From NCBI RefSeq assembly GCF_021134715.1, contig NC_060025.1, positions 4,836,001-4,900,000 of the forward strand: a stretch of 64,000 nucleotides of DNA. Reading direction: 5' to 3'. Below are positions 51,560 to 63,575 of this stretch, piece by piece (position 1 is the stretch's first letter; each line of letters starts with the position of its first letter). Under the pieces are notes generated by a model. It did not search any database. It was given only the letters and a program-made list of their open reading frames with translations, and had not been told where the DNA came from. Source of the stretch: Daphnia pulex (taxonomy: Eukaryota; Arthropoda; Branchiopoda; Diplostraca; Daphniidae). Made by a program: the position numbers and the translations under genes.

Positions 51560-53515
51560 TACGGAATCTTTTACTTACCAAGATTGTAGTCAACACCTTC
51601 CACTCCTATCGAATTAATCTATGCCGAAACGGAAACTCTATCCGACATAAGAGATTGGCTTTCCTCACAATACCTTGTAAACTTAGATTTCAACACCAAA
51701 AATATAAACTACCGTTCTATTAGATCCTTCTTTTATTCAACCGAAACCTGGCCAACAAGATATGCTCCCCCTGTCTCCTATCAGCATGCCCCAGAATAAA
51801 ACTAAAAGGCGTCTCCCTGTTTCTCTCTACCCCAGGAATAACAGGCCAACTATCTTCTTAGCCAGCACCCTGGTCCCCTCCCCCCCATATCACAAAAAAA
51901 AAAAAAACAAGCAAAAGCCAACCCCGTAGCAGTCGGGTCTATTTTCAACTCCCTTCTAGCCAATATCGGCCCTCCCGATCGTAATCGCATATACAGATAT
52001 GTCTCAAGAATCCCCCGTCCTCTTCATGCGCAATTTTCATCCCTTCCTTGGATCTGGAAAAATCATGGCAACTCAAAACTGGTTCCAGCATTTTTACAAT
52101 TAGATAGCATCCACAGCCCTAGCCGCAATCAATGCTCTCGACTCATCTCCCTCAGAAATTCACATTTTCACTGATTCTGGCGCAGCTATCAAAGCCCTAT
52201 CGTTCACAAATCCACTAAGCAATCAATGTATAACCGACATAATAAATTTACTAAAATGCCTCACTTCAAGCGGATCGAGAACAATACTCTACTGGATCCC
52301 CAGCCATTCCGAAATCGCTAGTAATGACACTGCTGGCAAGCTAGCAACCGATGAGACCCTCTCCCCCTCCGGCAACAAAATCAACAACAATCTTGACAAG
52401 GGAGAAATCACGCCAATCCTTAAACGTGATTGGCAAAAAAACCTCCTCACCAAATTCTTGACCTGCAGAAAACCCTGTATTTTGATGAAGGCTAAACCTG
52501 GAATCATTCTGTGGCACCACTCAAGTGATCGCGCAACATCGACTTGCCTTCATAGACTTCGAAATATAACCTTTATCAACTCTTTCGCCCGCCGAATTGA
52601 CGCAGATCCTAGTTTTCGATATGGATGCCCAGCCATAGAAAATCTCAATCACACCCTAATTGATTGCCAATTCTACTCTCTACACCACAAAAAAAAAACT
52701 CGGAATTCTTTCATCTACAAAACATCCCCCTTAACGCCGCCACGCTCCTGGGACTCGACCCAAATCTCTGTGCAAAAATTCAATTCAAAATAAACAAGCT
52801 CCCCTCCTCTTTCCTCATCAACACCGGCTTACGTTTCTCAGCATACCCGATGCAAGATGGGGTATCTCGCACAACATCTAAAACGCCACTTTGGGGAAAG
52901 GATTTCAAAGATGCCTACGGACACCACATCATAATAGCGGGGACCAGCCATTTTTTCGGTCGATAGACTTCAACCAGTTCGGACGGGTTGGAATATACAC
53001 TTCACTTCCTGCTGAAAAAAAATTGAAAGAATACCTCACAACTTACCCACAAAAAAGCAATGCCAATTTCCTTATTCCGAAACTCTTCCAGTTTCTTCCA
53101 GCCCACTTCCAACTCAATTTAATCCAACTGAAAATTAATCAGTTAGCACAATTTTTTGACCTAAACAAACAAGAATTAGCAATATCCATAACCTCACCAT
53201 TTCAAATATTGCCGCAATGTACTAACCAGCCAACTTTTTCCAAAAATGTCACCACCACTGCTCCCACTCCAACCGCCAAAAGGTCCTCCAGCAAATTCCT
53301 CCGACTCAATTCCGCATCCACTCCAAAGAAAGTTATCCATTAGTCACAAGCAACAAATTCCACTTCGGGCAGCAGTTCTATGGTCAACAATCACCCCCGA
53401 CCTATCAACACAAACAAAAACACAAGCACAAACTCAGAAACAAAGAACGTTTTGGCGCTCGCTCCTTCCACAACGAGGCTCAACATGCGACTTGGACCTG
53501 TATAAAAAGTAGGTT
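51560..53515 (+). pseudogene. LINE ORF2 fragment, RNase H to C-terminus
   Basis: Plus-strand frames give VIAYTDMSQES near 51,980, then IHIFTDSGAAIKALSF near 52,160 and WIPSHSEIASNDTAGKLA near 52,300, which are the RNase H motifs of I/Jockey-group LINEs. The C-terminal zinc-finger part follows (RIDADPSFRYGCPAIENLNH near 52,600). Several frame changes and stops show it is inactive. It lies head-on against the minus-strand LINE copy that ends at about 53,480-53,520, so two related copies converge here. Confidence 0.75.
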
Positions 53516-54393
53516 AAAAGTGACACCAATGCAATTTAACAACATTTTTACCCCATTCAAAGTGCAGATCAGTTGGGTTTTTCGGATAAGATGACTGTTT
53601 TTTCCGCTGTACCGCTCGCACGACGTAGCCACAACCGGAATATTCCGATCTGGATTACGTTGAAATATTTCCAACATCTCCTTCTCTACCACTTTTCTGC
53701 TGCTGACCAACGGATTGCTACAAGTATTCACCTTTGCCTTCGTGATCAGGGAAGCATCCCACTCAACATCTAAGTTAGCTGGGCAGGTGTGAGGTACTTT
53801 GATACTAAACGATTTCGCTCCCATCACTTTGAAGGCGACACCACGACAAAAGTGTGGCTTTTTTGCATGCCTGTTGCACCTCCATGTCCGGGAAATTTTG
53901 CTGGTCCGCTTGATGTGGTACGAATGACGAATTATACTGAATGAACCTAAGGTGAGCCTAAGGATTGATCTGGCTGTGACGTCGATCTCGAGGAGGTTGG
54001 ATTTGCTAGCTGAACCGTAGATGATGAGGCCGTAATCGATCCTGCTTCTTACTAGGCTTTTGAATAGAGTGGAAAGGGATTTGAGATAGGGTGCGTATGA
54101 AGATTTTGAGATGATGGAGAAGGCGTTTTTTATCTTGACACAGATATCGATGACAACTGCGATGTGGTCCTTCCACAGTAGTTTGGCGTCCATTTTGATC
54201 CCAAGGAAATTGACTTGTTTGGCGTTAGGGATTCTTTGGCCATTTAGGAAAAGTAGTGGGTCTTTAACAGGGTTATAGGCGCGGGTGAAAACAACTGAGG
54301 AGTATTTCGAGGCAGAGAATTTGAATTTCCACTTGTGGAACCATTTGGCCAATTTGTCAACGTAGGGTTGCGGGATGATTTATGCATCTATAG
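53480..54393 (-). pseudogene. LINE reverse transcriptase C-terminal part (3' half of the split LINE)
   Basis: The 290-codon frame starts at WFHKWKFKFSASKYSSVVF and continues with DPLLFLNGQRIPNAKQVNFL, GIKMDAKLLWKDHI and RSRIDYGLIIYGSASKS, the end of the palm and thumb of I/Jockey/R1-group reverse transcriptases. Near the end it loses similarity. The hAT element interrupts the same protein at 54,394; its other part lies beyond 58,983. Confidence 0.85.
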
Positions 54394-55857
54394 TAGTGTC
54401 GGCGATAATCTAACATTGGTTAGATACTGACTATCGATATTTTTAGTAGATAATAATCCATATTTGAATATTGAATCTAATATCTAAAATTTTTGTAAAC
54501 AAACGCAATGCAAACGATCACGTCTGCTTGTTATCATGTTTGTTGACTTTTCCTGTGATGTCTTTTGCTTATTGGTGTACGTATTCGAGGTGAGTAATAA
54601 AATAATTGAAATCTTCCGTGATTTCTGCTTAAATTAAGTCATATTACAATTGCAGGAAAATATTTTAAATTCATTTGGCATTTAAACATGTGTCCACTTC
54701 TTGTCTGAAAGTTAGGCCAATAATTTTCAAGGCTGTTAATGAAATACCCATGAATATGACCAAGGTAATATTTTTACAAGAATTGCCAACTATACTATGT
54801 TGATATTAGTATTTCTTTTTCCAGGTTAATGAAGTTAGTAGCAGAGATGGGAAAAGATTCTTCGTAAACTTTCAGGTGTGTTGGTTCTCAACACCCAAGT
54901 CAGTTTTAGATCGAAGACATCAGTGTATATCATTGTAGCAGGTAACAAACAGTTCTTTTCTGCCACATGGAAGCAAGTCGTGTTAATATTATTATGCATT
55001 TTTGTTCAAAAACAGCAACATGTTAACATTGTCAGGAGAGAGTCTGTTTCTTTCCTCAGAAACTAGTTCCCCAGCAGAAGAAAAAAGTTGTTCACATGGA
55101 ACTGATGTAGCCGGTATACATTGAAACTTGGTGACCACTTTTATCAATGGCCAAAACTGTCCTTCGTCTCTTTTAGTTTTCCAAAACAGCAAAGGGTCCG
55201 AGTTGCGTGGCTGAAGGGGTAAGATGTTATACTCTTCCGTCATAATTATTCTGTTGGCTTCTCTGTTTGGTCCTTGGGCAGTAATGTTGGCGTTTGACGT
55301 GGCGAAAGCTTCATCGTGTCCTTCCCAGATTGAAGACTTGTTTTGTTGCGTAGATTCAGCTGCCATTTGCTGACTGTTTTGACTTCTTTCCTCTGAACTG
55401 AAAATGATGTGGTTTCTTGTTCTTTTCTCGGCCTCACTGGAAACCACACTACTGAAATACAGTTCCAGTTTCTTAAATCTGTATAGTAAGTTAATATGTT
55501 AAATTTAAATAACGAGGCAATAGAAGTTTGCTTTCGTACCTGGGATCCAGATATGTGGCAATTAAGTGAGGAGTTGAATGCGTGCACGTTTTCTGACTAT
55601 CTTCAAACCTTTCTTTAAGCCCCGTAATTAGAAATGTTAGAAGTTGTTTAAGGCAGTCAACGTAGATGTTTTTGTTGATATTATTCAGCCATTTTGTTAC
55701 CAAAACAATTGAAGGAATGACTTTGGAAATACTCGGGTAATTTTGTGAAGATAGATCCTTCGTTAATTCGTCAAACGGCTTTAATATTTCAACCGCGTTG
55801 GCTAGTATTTCCCATTCAAACTCATTTAAATCTAAATCACGTCGATCAATAACGGGA
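54394..55857 (-). repeat. Inverted-duplicate arm 1 of the hAT 3' part
   Basis: This segment matches 56,490-57,947 in inverted orientation over about 1.46 kb with few differences (for example one base in the zone of the terminal repeat and ccgttatt against ccgtcatt at the inner edge). It carries the minus-strand C-terminal exons, including the dimerisation segment SVPCEQLFSSAGELVSEERN, and the outer 3' terminal repeat. The near identity implies a recent event or gene conversion. Confidence 0.9.
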
Positions 55858-55860
55858 GAT

Positions 55861-57349
55861 TCGATGGGTGGCTCTCACTACCGATGGATGGACTTGCCGC
55901 AACAATCGCCACTATATTACTGTGACCGTCCACTACATTAATTCGGAGATGAAAATGATATCCCGAGTGTTGACTACTGAACACATGGAAGAGTCCTGCA
56001 CAAGTGAAAACTTGGCCAACAAATTGAGAGAAATAGCAGATAATTGGAATATTTTCATTAAAGGTAACCATAAGGATAACCTAACTTATACATTCACCAC
56101 ATTTATTAAGTTTTCCTGATTTTTACAGTTGTTGCTGTGGTAACTGACAACGCTTTTAATGTCGTTGGTGCCATAAAAATGCTAGCAAGCTCACCGAATT
56201 GTGCTGGGTGGCGTCACGTTCATTGCTTCGCGCATACCCTCAGCTTGATTGTAAAAGGAGCAATTGAAAAAACTCCTGAATTTTTTGCTATTCTCTTACG
56301 TGCGAGAGCAATCGTGACCTTTTTCCATCACAGTCACAAAGCAACGGCTAAACTGGCATCTCTATGTAAAGACCGAACTACTAAGGTCTTAGCACAAGAC
56401 GTGGCGACGAGATGGAATTCTACGCTGATAATGATTCGTTCGCTGATTGATCTTAAAGAATTCGTTCAAGATGCGTTGCGCTCCCCCGTCATTGATCGAC
56501 GTGATTTAGATTTAAATGAGTTTGAATGGGAAATACTAGCCGACGCGGTTGAAATATTAAAGCCGTTTGACGAATTAACGAAGGATCTATCTTCACAAAA
56601 TTACCCGAGTATTTCCAAAGTCATTCCTTCAATTGTTTTGGTAACAAAATGGCTGAATAATATCAACAAAAACATCTACGTTGACTGCCTTAAACAACTT
56701 CTAACATTTCTAATTACGGGGCTTAAAGAAAGGTTTGAAGATAGTCAGAAAACGTGCACGCATTCAACTCCTCACTTAATTGCCACATATCTGGATCCCA
56801 GGTACGAAAGCAAACTTCTATTGCCTCGTTATTTAAATTTAACATATTAACTTACTATACAGATTTAAGAAACTGGAACTGTATTTCAGTAGTGTGGTTT
56901 CCAGTGAGGCCGAGAAAAGAACAAGAAACCACATCATTTTCAGTTCAGAGGAAAGAAGTCAAAACAGTCAGCAAATGGCAGCTGAATCTACGCAACAAAA
57001 CAAGTCTTCAATCTGGGAAGGACACGATGAAGCTTTCGCCACGTCAAACGCCAACATTACTGCCCAAGGACCAAACAGAGAAGCCAACAGAATAATTATG
57101 ACGGAAGAGTATAACATCTTACCCCTTCAGCCACGCAACTCGGACCCTTTGCTGTTTTGGAAAACTAAAAGAGACGAAGGACAGTTTTGGCCATTGATAA
57201 AAGTGGTCACCAAGTTTCAATGTATACCGGCTACATCAGTTCCATGTGAACAACTTTTTTCTTCTGCTGGGGAACTAGTTTCTGAGGAAAGAAACAGACT
57301 CTCTCCTGACAATGTTAACATGTTGCTGTTTTTGAACAAAAATGCATAA
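55861..57349 (+). pseudogene. hAT transposase, catalytic and dimerisation part (inverted)
   Basis: Plus-strand exons give WVALTTDGWTCRNN (first catalytic Asp), an intron of about 65 bases, VVAVVTDNAFNVVGAIKML (second Asp), the HCFAHTLSLIV motif, VATRWNSTLIMI, and EWEILADAVEILKPFDELTK with the catalytic Glu. A further intron leads to the C-terminal hAT dimerisation region: DPLLFWKTKRDEGQFWPLIK, then PATSVPCEQLFSSAGELVSE. The catalytic triad is intact in this piece. The N-terminal part with the DNA-binding finger lies on the opposite strand beyond 57,948, so no normal transcript can join them. Confidence 0.9.
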
Positions 57350-57936
57350 TAATATTAACACGACTTGCTTCCATGTGGCAGAAAAGAACTGTTTGTTACC
57401 TGCTACAATGATATACACTGATGTCTTCGATCTAAAACTGACTTGAGTGTTGAGAACCAACACACCTGAAAGTTTACGAAGAATCTTTTCCCATCTCTGC
57501 TACTAACTTCATTAACCTGGAAAAAGAAATACTAATATCAACATAGTATAGTTGGCAATTCTTGTAAAAACATTACCTTGGTCAAATTCATGGGTATTTC
57601 ATTAACAGCCTTGAAAATTATTGGCCTAACTTTCAGACAAGAAGTGGACACATGTTTAAATGCCAAATGAATTTAAAATATTTTCCTGCAATTGTAATAT
57701 GACTGAATTTAAGCAGAAATCACGGAAGATTTCAGTTATTTTATTACTCACCTCGAATACGTACACCAATAAGCAAAAGACATCACAGGAAAAGTCAACA
57801 AACATGATAACAAGCAGACCTGATCGTTTGCATTGCGTTTGTTTACAAACATTTTAGATATTAGATTCAATATTCAAATATCGATTATTATCTACTAAAA
57901 ATATCGATAGTCAGTATCTAACCAATGTTAGATTAT

Positions 57937-57947
57937 CGCCGACACTA
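57937..57947 (+). repeat. Third, internal copy of the hAT terminal repeat
   Basis: cgccgacacta ends exactly at 57,947, and the minus-strand coding sequence of the N-terminal part (ending KGELALI) begins at the next base. The adjoining segment is the inverted 3' part of the same element. A precise transposon end joined to the element's own coding sequence points to a transposase-made joint. Confidence 0.88.
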
Positions 57948-58726
57948 AATCAAAGCAAGTTCTCCTTTTAATTTATTGACTGCTTCGTTGTACATTGCCG
58001 GTAAATGTTTGTGAGTGATGGTACTGCGACACGGTAAAGTGATCCTAGGATCCAAATAGCTTACAAACGCAATGAAATAAGGATTGTCGACTAGTGAAAG
58101 GCAATGCATTCCTCTCACAATAAAGAGCATCAATTGACGTAGAAAATTTTTCATTTTTTCGCTGTTGCGAGGATAAGGCATAAATTTCCCACGGCCTAAA
58201 AAAAGCCATATAAATTGTGCAAACACACACGCTTAACCTGGTTAAAGTTATTACTCGATTGTGAGGAACTTGAGGAAGAAGATGCTTGGGTTGAACCATT
58301 CTCCCTTTCATTCGAAGTTGGAGCATCAGTGTCCATCGGTGTGGACGACGAACCAGCAGCATTTATTTCCACATCCACCTCATTTGCACATGCTGTTTAA
58401 CAAAAATCAGGGAAATTCATAACTTTTAGCTCTCACTGTCTTAATAAAGTTAATATTTTACCTTCCGTTTCGTTCCCATTCTCGTCCAATAATCTTGGTC
58501 GTTTCGGCGTTGAGGCAGACTTTGATCGAGACTTTTGCAGTTTAGGCTGAACTTGCAAATAAATATCTTGATGGTGGTTCGAAAGATGAGACAGCATGTT
58601 CGTGGTATTTCCACAAAATCCTAAAATGGCTTCGCAATGCAAACATCTACACTTTTTCGCACCTAACGATCCCACTTTTTCAAAATGGTCCCAAACGGGA
58701 CTTCTTCCTTTTTTGGCTTCTGACAT
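57948..58726 (-). pseudogene. hAT transposase N-terminal part with BED zinc finger
   Basis: The exon at 58,726 to about 58,462 starts MSEAKKGRSPVWDHFEKVG. It has a BED finger: CRCLHC (C-x2-C), then MLSHLSNHH with the His ligands, the DNA-binding end of hAT transposases. After an intron come a Ser-rich linker (58,392-58,250; STQASSSSSSSQSS) and the segment FLRQLMLFIVRGMHCLSLVD and PYFIAFVSYLDPRITLPCRS, which normally precedes the catalytic domain. The frame is cut at KGELALI by the internal terminal repeat. Confidence 0.85.
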
Positions 58727-58983
58727 TTTCCAATAACGATTTTGAATCCAAAGAATTCCACTAAGTGACGTAATTCAGTGACGTAATGTAGTTGCGTAAC
58801 GTTTTTCATTTTTATTTGTGAACGTCATCTACCGGTAGCCTATAAATTTTCATGAAGAAGTTACAAACAGCTGAGCTATGGTTAGATACTAGATATATCT
58901 GTAAATATCGATTATCTAGAGAAATCGGGGAGATATCGATATATCTACATTGAAGTTAGATTATCGCCGACACTAATCTATAG

Positions 58984-61400
58984 GGCGTTTGACTGTGGTG
59001 TGGAAGTTGACGTCGTATCCGTATAGTTGGAGGTTGATGTCTTGGGGGGGGGGAAGTCGGAAAGTCGTAGAGCATGAGATTAAATAGGATGGCCTTGCGG
59101 GACACAATTAATGATGGGTTTGAAATGTGAATGGTGGCTGCCTAGGGTGAAACACAAATTGAGCGTTGCTGATGAAGTTCGTAATCCAGCCGAGGCAGTT
59201 ACCTCGTCTGCCAGGTTTTCCGAGTTTGTAGAGGAGGCCGTTTGTCCCGACAGAGTCATCAGGCTTTGCTAATGTCAAGAAATGGAGCAAAGGTCAATTT
59301 TTTTGTTTGTAAGCCTGATTTGATGTCGTAGTCTAGTTTGACTAGGTTGTCGGTAGTGCTGGTTGTTTTCCGAAACCAGCCTGCAAGAAGGTTGTGGTGC
59401 TCGACGAACCAGGACAGACGGTTGGTAATGATCCTTTCGAAAATTTTGCACAAACAGGATGTGAGGCTGATGGGCCTGTAGGAGTTGGCATCATCAGACG
59501 ATTTGCCGGGCTTGGGGAGGGGGATAACTATTGTTTTTTTTTTCCACGCGCCAGGGACGAAAGCGTTGCTGTAGACGGTGTTGAAAAGTAAAAGGACGTT
59601 TATCTTGTTGTTTAGGGGAGATATTCTTGATCATTTCATTATGATAATGATATGTCGGAGCCCATCGCTTTACTTTTGTTTTTCCTTGTTGCTTGTTCCA
59701 GCTCATTCAGGGTTAAGTGACAGTTGAGGTTATTGGGGGAGTTATTTGAGATGTGGGTCGGGTATGGGGTTCTAGGAGATCGTCGTCTTCGGCATAGTGT
59801 GTCTGGGGGTTGGGTGGGCGACTGAAAAGGTTAAGGAAATTGTCAACGATATCATTTATCGAGGTGAGCTTGTCACTGTTGGGTGTAGTTATGGAGGGAG
59901 TATAGGGATACTGTTGTTACCTCGGCCAATCATTGATTTCATAAAGGTCCAGATTGCTCTTTGGCCGTCTCGAGGGTTTAGATTACTTATAATGGTTGCC
60001 CAGGCTTGTTTCTTTGATTTGACGATAAGTCTTTTTTTTGCGTCTTCCCTTTTCCATGCAGCCCTTTTTTTGGACGATAGGGGATTTTTGCGCCATTCTT
60101 TTTCGGCTTTTTTGGCCGACGCTACAGCTGCCTGGCAGTCACTATTCCACCAGGGACGGCGGGGTTCTTTAGAAGATTTGGAGCAGGAGTGGCATTGTCA
60201 GAAGAGTTTTTGCTGCTAGATTGGATCGAGTTTGTGAAAGTGTCAAAAATTGATTTTGTGTCGGACAATTGAAATGTCATTGAAAAGATTTTGTAGAGAA
60301 AGAGTCTTCAAGGTCTTTGTTCCATTGGGGCCATCTGGTTTTGTTGAATATCTAGGTTGGTGGTCTAGATGACAGATGGATGGGGTTGGCGTTGAGGGTG
60401 GTGATCACCGGGAAGTGGTCACTGCCACAATAGGGGCCAAGAACAAGGGCAAATACGGATGATGTGATGATGAGGTCGATGGTGGAAAGTTTACCGGAGG
60501 ATGGGTTTATTCGGGTGCCCAGGTCCATGGGAGTGATAAGTAATGCGTGGGGGCTTTCGATTAGGGCGTTGCCTATGGATTTACCAGCTACGTTTTCTGT
60601 GGGAATGACTCCCAGGTGGTGGTGTGCGTTGAGATCGCCATAAAAAAAGTGGATGTCTTCTGGGGAGCATTCCCCTTTGGGGGAGTAAACAGAAAAAAAC
60701 AGTTGACTTCTCCTGAGTTGGTGAAAATGGTGGCGCCGATGGCTTCTGTGGCGTTGATGGGGGGTTTAACTGAAAATTGGATGGGTGTCTTAACTAAGAG
60801 GGCTATGCCACCTCCATGTTGGAGTTGGTGGTTTCTCTTAAGGACGTGGTAGAACTTAAATTAGACATTGAAGTGGTGGCTCCAATGTGTTTCACTACGA
60901 AAAACGAGATCGGTATTTAGTTGGTTGAGGAGTAGGCGGAACTCTTCAAGTCTAGATTTAGTTAGGCCGCGCGCATTCCATTGGAGGCAGATTAGATTAT
61001 TGGTCATCGATTTGGTTAACGTTGGAGTCGAAATCGTGGTTATCTGGGGAGAAAAATTCGTTGCCTATGGGGTGCGTAAAACTCGAATAAAGCTCGTTTC
61101 TCTCAGGGAGTGAGCGGGCGGGGTGGAGGATGGGTCCTTTTCAGTTAAGGGGGCAGGGATTAGAGCTTGCTGTCTCCGGGGCGATGGCGTCAGTTAGTTT
61201 CGTGAGCATATTTTCAAGGACGTCAAAGCAACAAGAGTGGAATTTTGCTTCCTTGACAATTTTTTCTATCGAGTCGAATCGTCTGTCGAAGTTGTTGACC
61301 TTTTCATTAGTCACAGCAAGTTCCCGAGTAAGGACGGCGATGAACGAATTTAGTTTTGGGAGCATTACTTCGTTTACACGTTTGAGTTCCGCTTGAAGGG
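58984..61400 (-). pseudogene. LINE ORF1 end, endonuclease and reverse transcriptase start (5' half of the split LINE)
   Basis: On the minus strand, 61,365-61,141 gives a coiled-coil-like ORF1 end (VTNEKVNNFDRRFDSIEKIV). ORF2 follows from about 61,010: LICLQWNARGLTKSRLEEFR, HGGGIALLVKTPIQFSV and further endonuclease blocks with frameshifts. Reverse transcriptase follows: 59,453-59,259 (KIFERIITNRLSWFVEHHNL, AGWFRKTTSTTDNL, FAPFLDISKA) and 59,290-59,108. The hAT element starts at 58,975, and the RT continues at 54,385 downward. The whole is one I/Jockey-group LINE of at least 3.3 kb without the hAT, decayed by many small changes. Confidence 0.8.
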
Positions 61401-62079
61401 TGGCGATTAGCGCTAATATAATTGAAATGTAACTATAATTAGGTAAAGTTTAATTTAAATATCTTGAAAAAAGTTTACGGAAAAAGTGATTGATGTGGTT
61501 GAGTCTTCGACAAGTACAGTGACAAGTTCAGCTTTAATTACTGCACGCATAACTTTCCATTCTAAGCTTCATTGGAGAGTGACGTTATTTATTCGGATGG
61601 CTGAACCGCACATTTATTCCCTTCGTTAGCGAAAATAATTAATAGCGCAATGTCATAAGTCTGCCCATTCTTATACGTGTATGAAATGGTATTTCTAAAT
61701 GTAATTCTAGACATTCATCTTCAACGTCCTCGTTTTACAAAGTGGTAGATCCATTGAAACATTATTTGTTGTTTTATAAATTAAAGCAAATATCAAATAG
61801 AAAATAACATACTTTGCATTCAGTAATGATGTTGCTTTCAGTTGAAAACATATGACAAGGCTATGTGGACACGAATTTCATTTGGTATTTGAAAATGACA
61901 CTCAGGTCTCCTCCGAATGTAGCATTTTTTTTCAGGTGTTGTTCACGAAAAGGCATATCTTATTTTTATAATTAATTCTCAATGTGTTACAACAAATTTT
62001 AATATCATTCGATGTCGATACTACATGAATTCTTGATGAACATTTTCATTATGGATTGTCAAGCCTTCTTCAGGCATGA

Positions 62080-62960
62080 TTGTTATGTTGTAGATTTTTT
62101 AAGGAAAATCCGTTATGCTAGCAATTTGTATGATGTATTATTGATTTTGCATTGCTAACCTATTTCCCGTTGCATTCAAGAAATTGGCAGTAGAATTTTG
62201 TTTTCTCCACTTTGTGCTGTTACAACTTACAAGTAACGTAAAAGAAACTTTCCCCGTTCACCTTCCAGCATGTTTCTTGCTTCATTAGTGATTTTCCGGT
62301 TTAAATTACGTATTTGCAAGTCAACCACAAATTTTGTCTTTCAATTTAACTTGTCTCTTCTTAACTTTTTGTTATACCACAACTTCTGCCTAGACGTTGT
62401 CGTTTTAGACTTTCGGCCCCTTTTTTACTATGTAAAATTCTATTGCTGTTTGAGGCGACAACAGCAAAGCCAAAGCCAGCTCTTCCTGTCAGTTGACTGC
62501 ATGCCAAAAAGATGTTCAGCGATTTTGCATCACAGGAAAGCAGAGAGACAACCAAGTTGTTGAGTAAGAGCTTTCGTCTAAAATTAAACTTCCATTGGGA
62601 CAACACATAATTGTTATGTTGCTGTTTTTTAAGAGGAATCCGTTTTAAATGAATGAAAATTGCACATTCATCATTTTTAACAATTTGCATTGCTTACATA
62701 TTTCCAGTTGCAATCCAGATATTGGCAGTATAATTTTGGTTTCCTCTTCAGTCACAACTCACAAGTAACGTAGTGGAAAACTTCCCCCCGTTCACCTTCT
62801 GGCATGTTGCTTGCTTCAATAGTGATTTTCTGGTTAAATTTTGTATTTGAAAGTCAACCACAGAATGTTTTTTTTTTCCAATTTCACTTGCTTCTTTTTA
62901 CCTTTTCGTTTTACCACAACGTCTGCTCCTTCTCGTCTATGATCTGTAGACTGTAGTAAA
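62080..62960. repeat. Degenerate tandem duplication, two units about 0.53 kb apart
   Basis: The segment from about 62,085 to 62,400 recurs at about 62,610 to 62,930. Shared blocks include attgttatgttg, gcattgct-acctatttcc-gttgca, cacaagtaacgta, ccccgttcaccttc, gcttgcttca-tagtgatttt and gtcaaccaca. The differences are many small changes, so the duplication is old. Function unknown. Confidence 0.75.
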
Positions 62961-63491
62961 CACAAAATTAAATTTTTTATTGTACGGGATTAGTTATGGC
63001 CACTATTTTAGTATTGCTACAATATTAGATTGCAAGTATTGGTTGCCATCCAATGGAAGTATCCGTTGATAAATTTTTTGGTTTAATGAGATACCAGTAA
63101 TTCTACTCAAATTATTCACCAAAGCACGAATTGCGGAAATTTCAGTTCATTTCAAGTCTTGTCGTTTGTGAATCAATATGTGTAATCAAATATGTGTTTC
63201 CATATATTGACTAATTTCTTGCTGATTCACTCTTTATATTTGGCTGAATCAAAGAAAAATTGTTTAATATTTTAAAGGAAAAATAGCGATTGGGCAATAC
63301 AACTTACAAATCTCGAATAATACTCAGGATTTAAGGAATTGAGGTTAAAGGCGATTACATTTATCGTTATTTGGACATGTTCAACGTTTCAGTGTGTTAC
63401 AGAAATCGCCAGTTTGTTGTCATCATATTTTAGCACGTTCTGTGAAGCTTCTTCTGATTTTCCAAAAACTACATCTTTGCAAATCTGCAAA

Positions 63492-63575
63492 GATTCACTA
63501 TGATTTCTGATAGATTCACTTTGATTTCTGATAGATTCACTTTGATTTCTGAAAGATTCACTATGATTTCTGATA
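63492..63575. repeat. Four 21 bp tandem units (gattcactttgatttctgat type)
   Basis: Four consecutive units differ only at the bases ta/tt in the middle and gata/gaaa at the end. On the minus strand each unit encodes the seven residues ESIRNQS or close variants (63,389-63,625). Confidence 0.92.

Larger units (their letters stand above)
54394..58975 (-). mobile_element. hAT DNA transposon, 4,582 bp, internally rearranged
   Basis: The ends are inverted copies of TAGTGTCGGCGATAATCTAA. They are flanked by the perfect 8 bp duplication ATCTATAG (54,386-54,393 and 58,976-58,983), the hallmark of hAT insertion. The surroundings are one LINE reverse transcriptase that the element splits. Inside, on the minus strand from 58,975, come a BED finger and the N-terminal part. 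Then follows, inverted, the rest of the gene with a third copy of the terminal repeat at 57,937-57,947, and finally a second copy of the 3' part in the original orientation. The gene is therefore broken, although it keeps nearly every piece. Confidence 0.92.

Noticed and set aside
63492..63575. CRISPR-like array
   Set aside because: The units are directly adjacent with no spacers, and the genome is eukaryotic.
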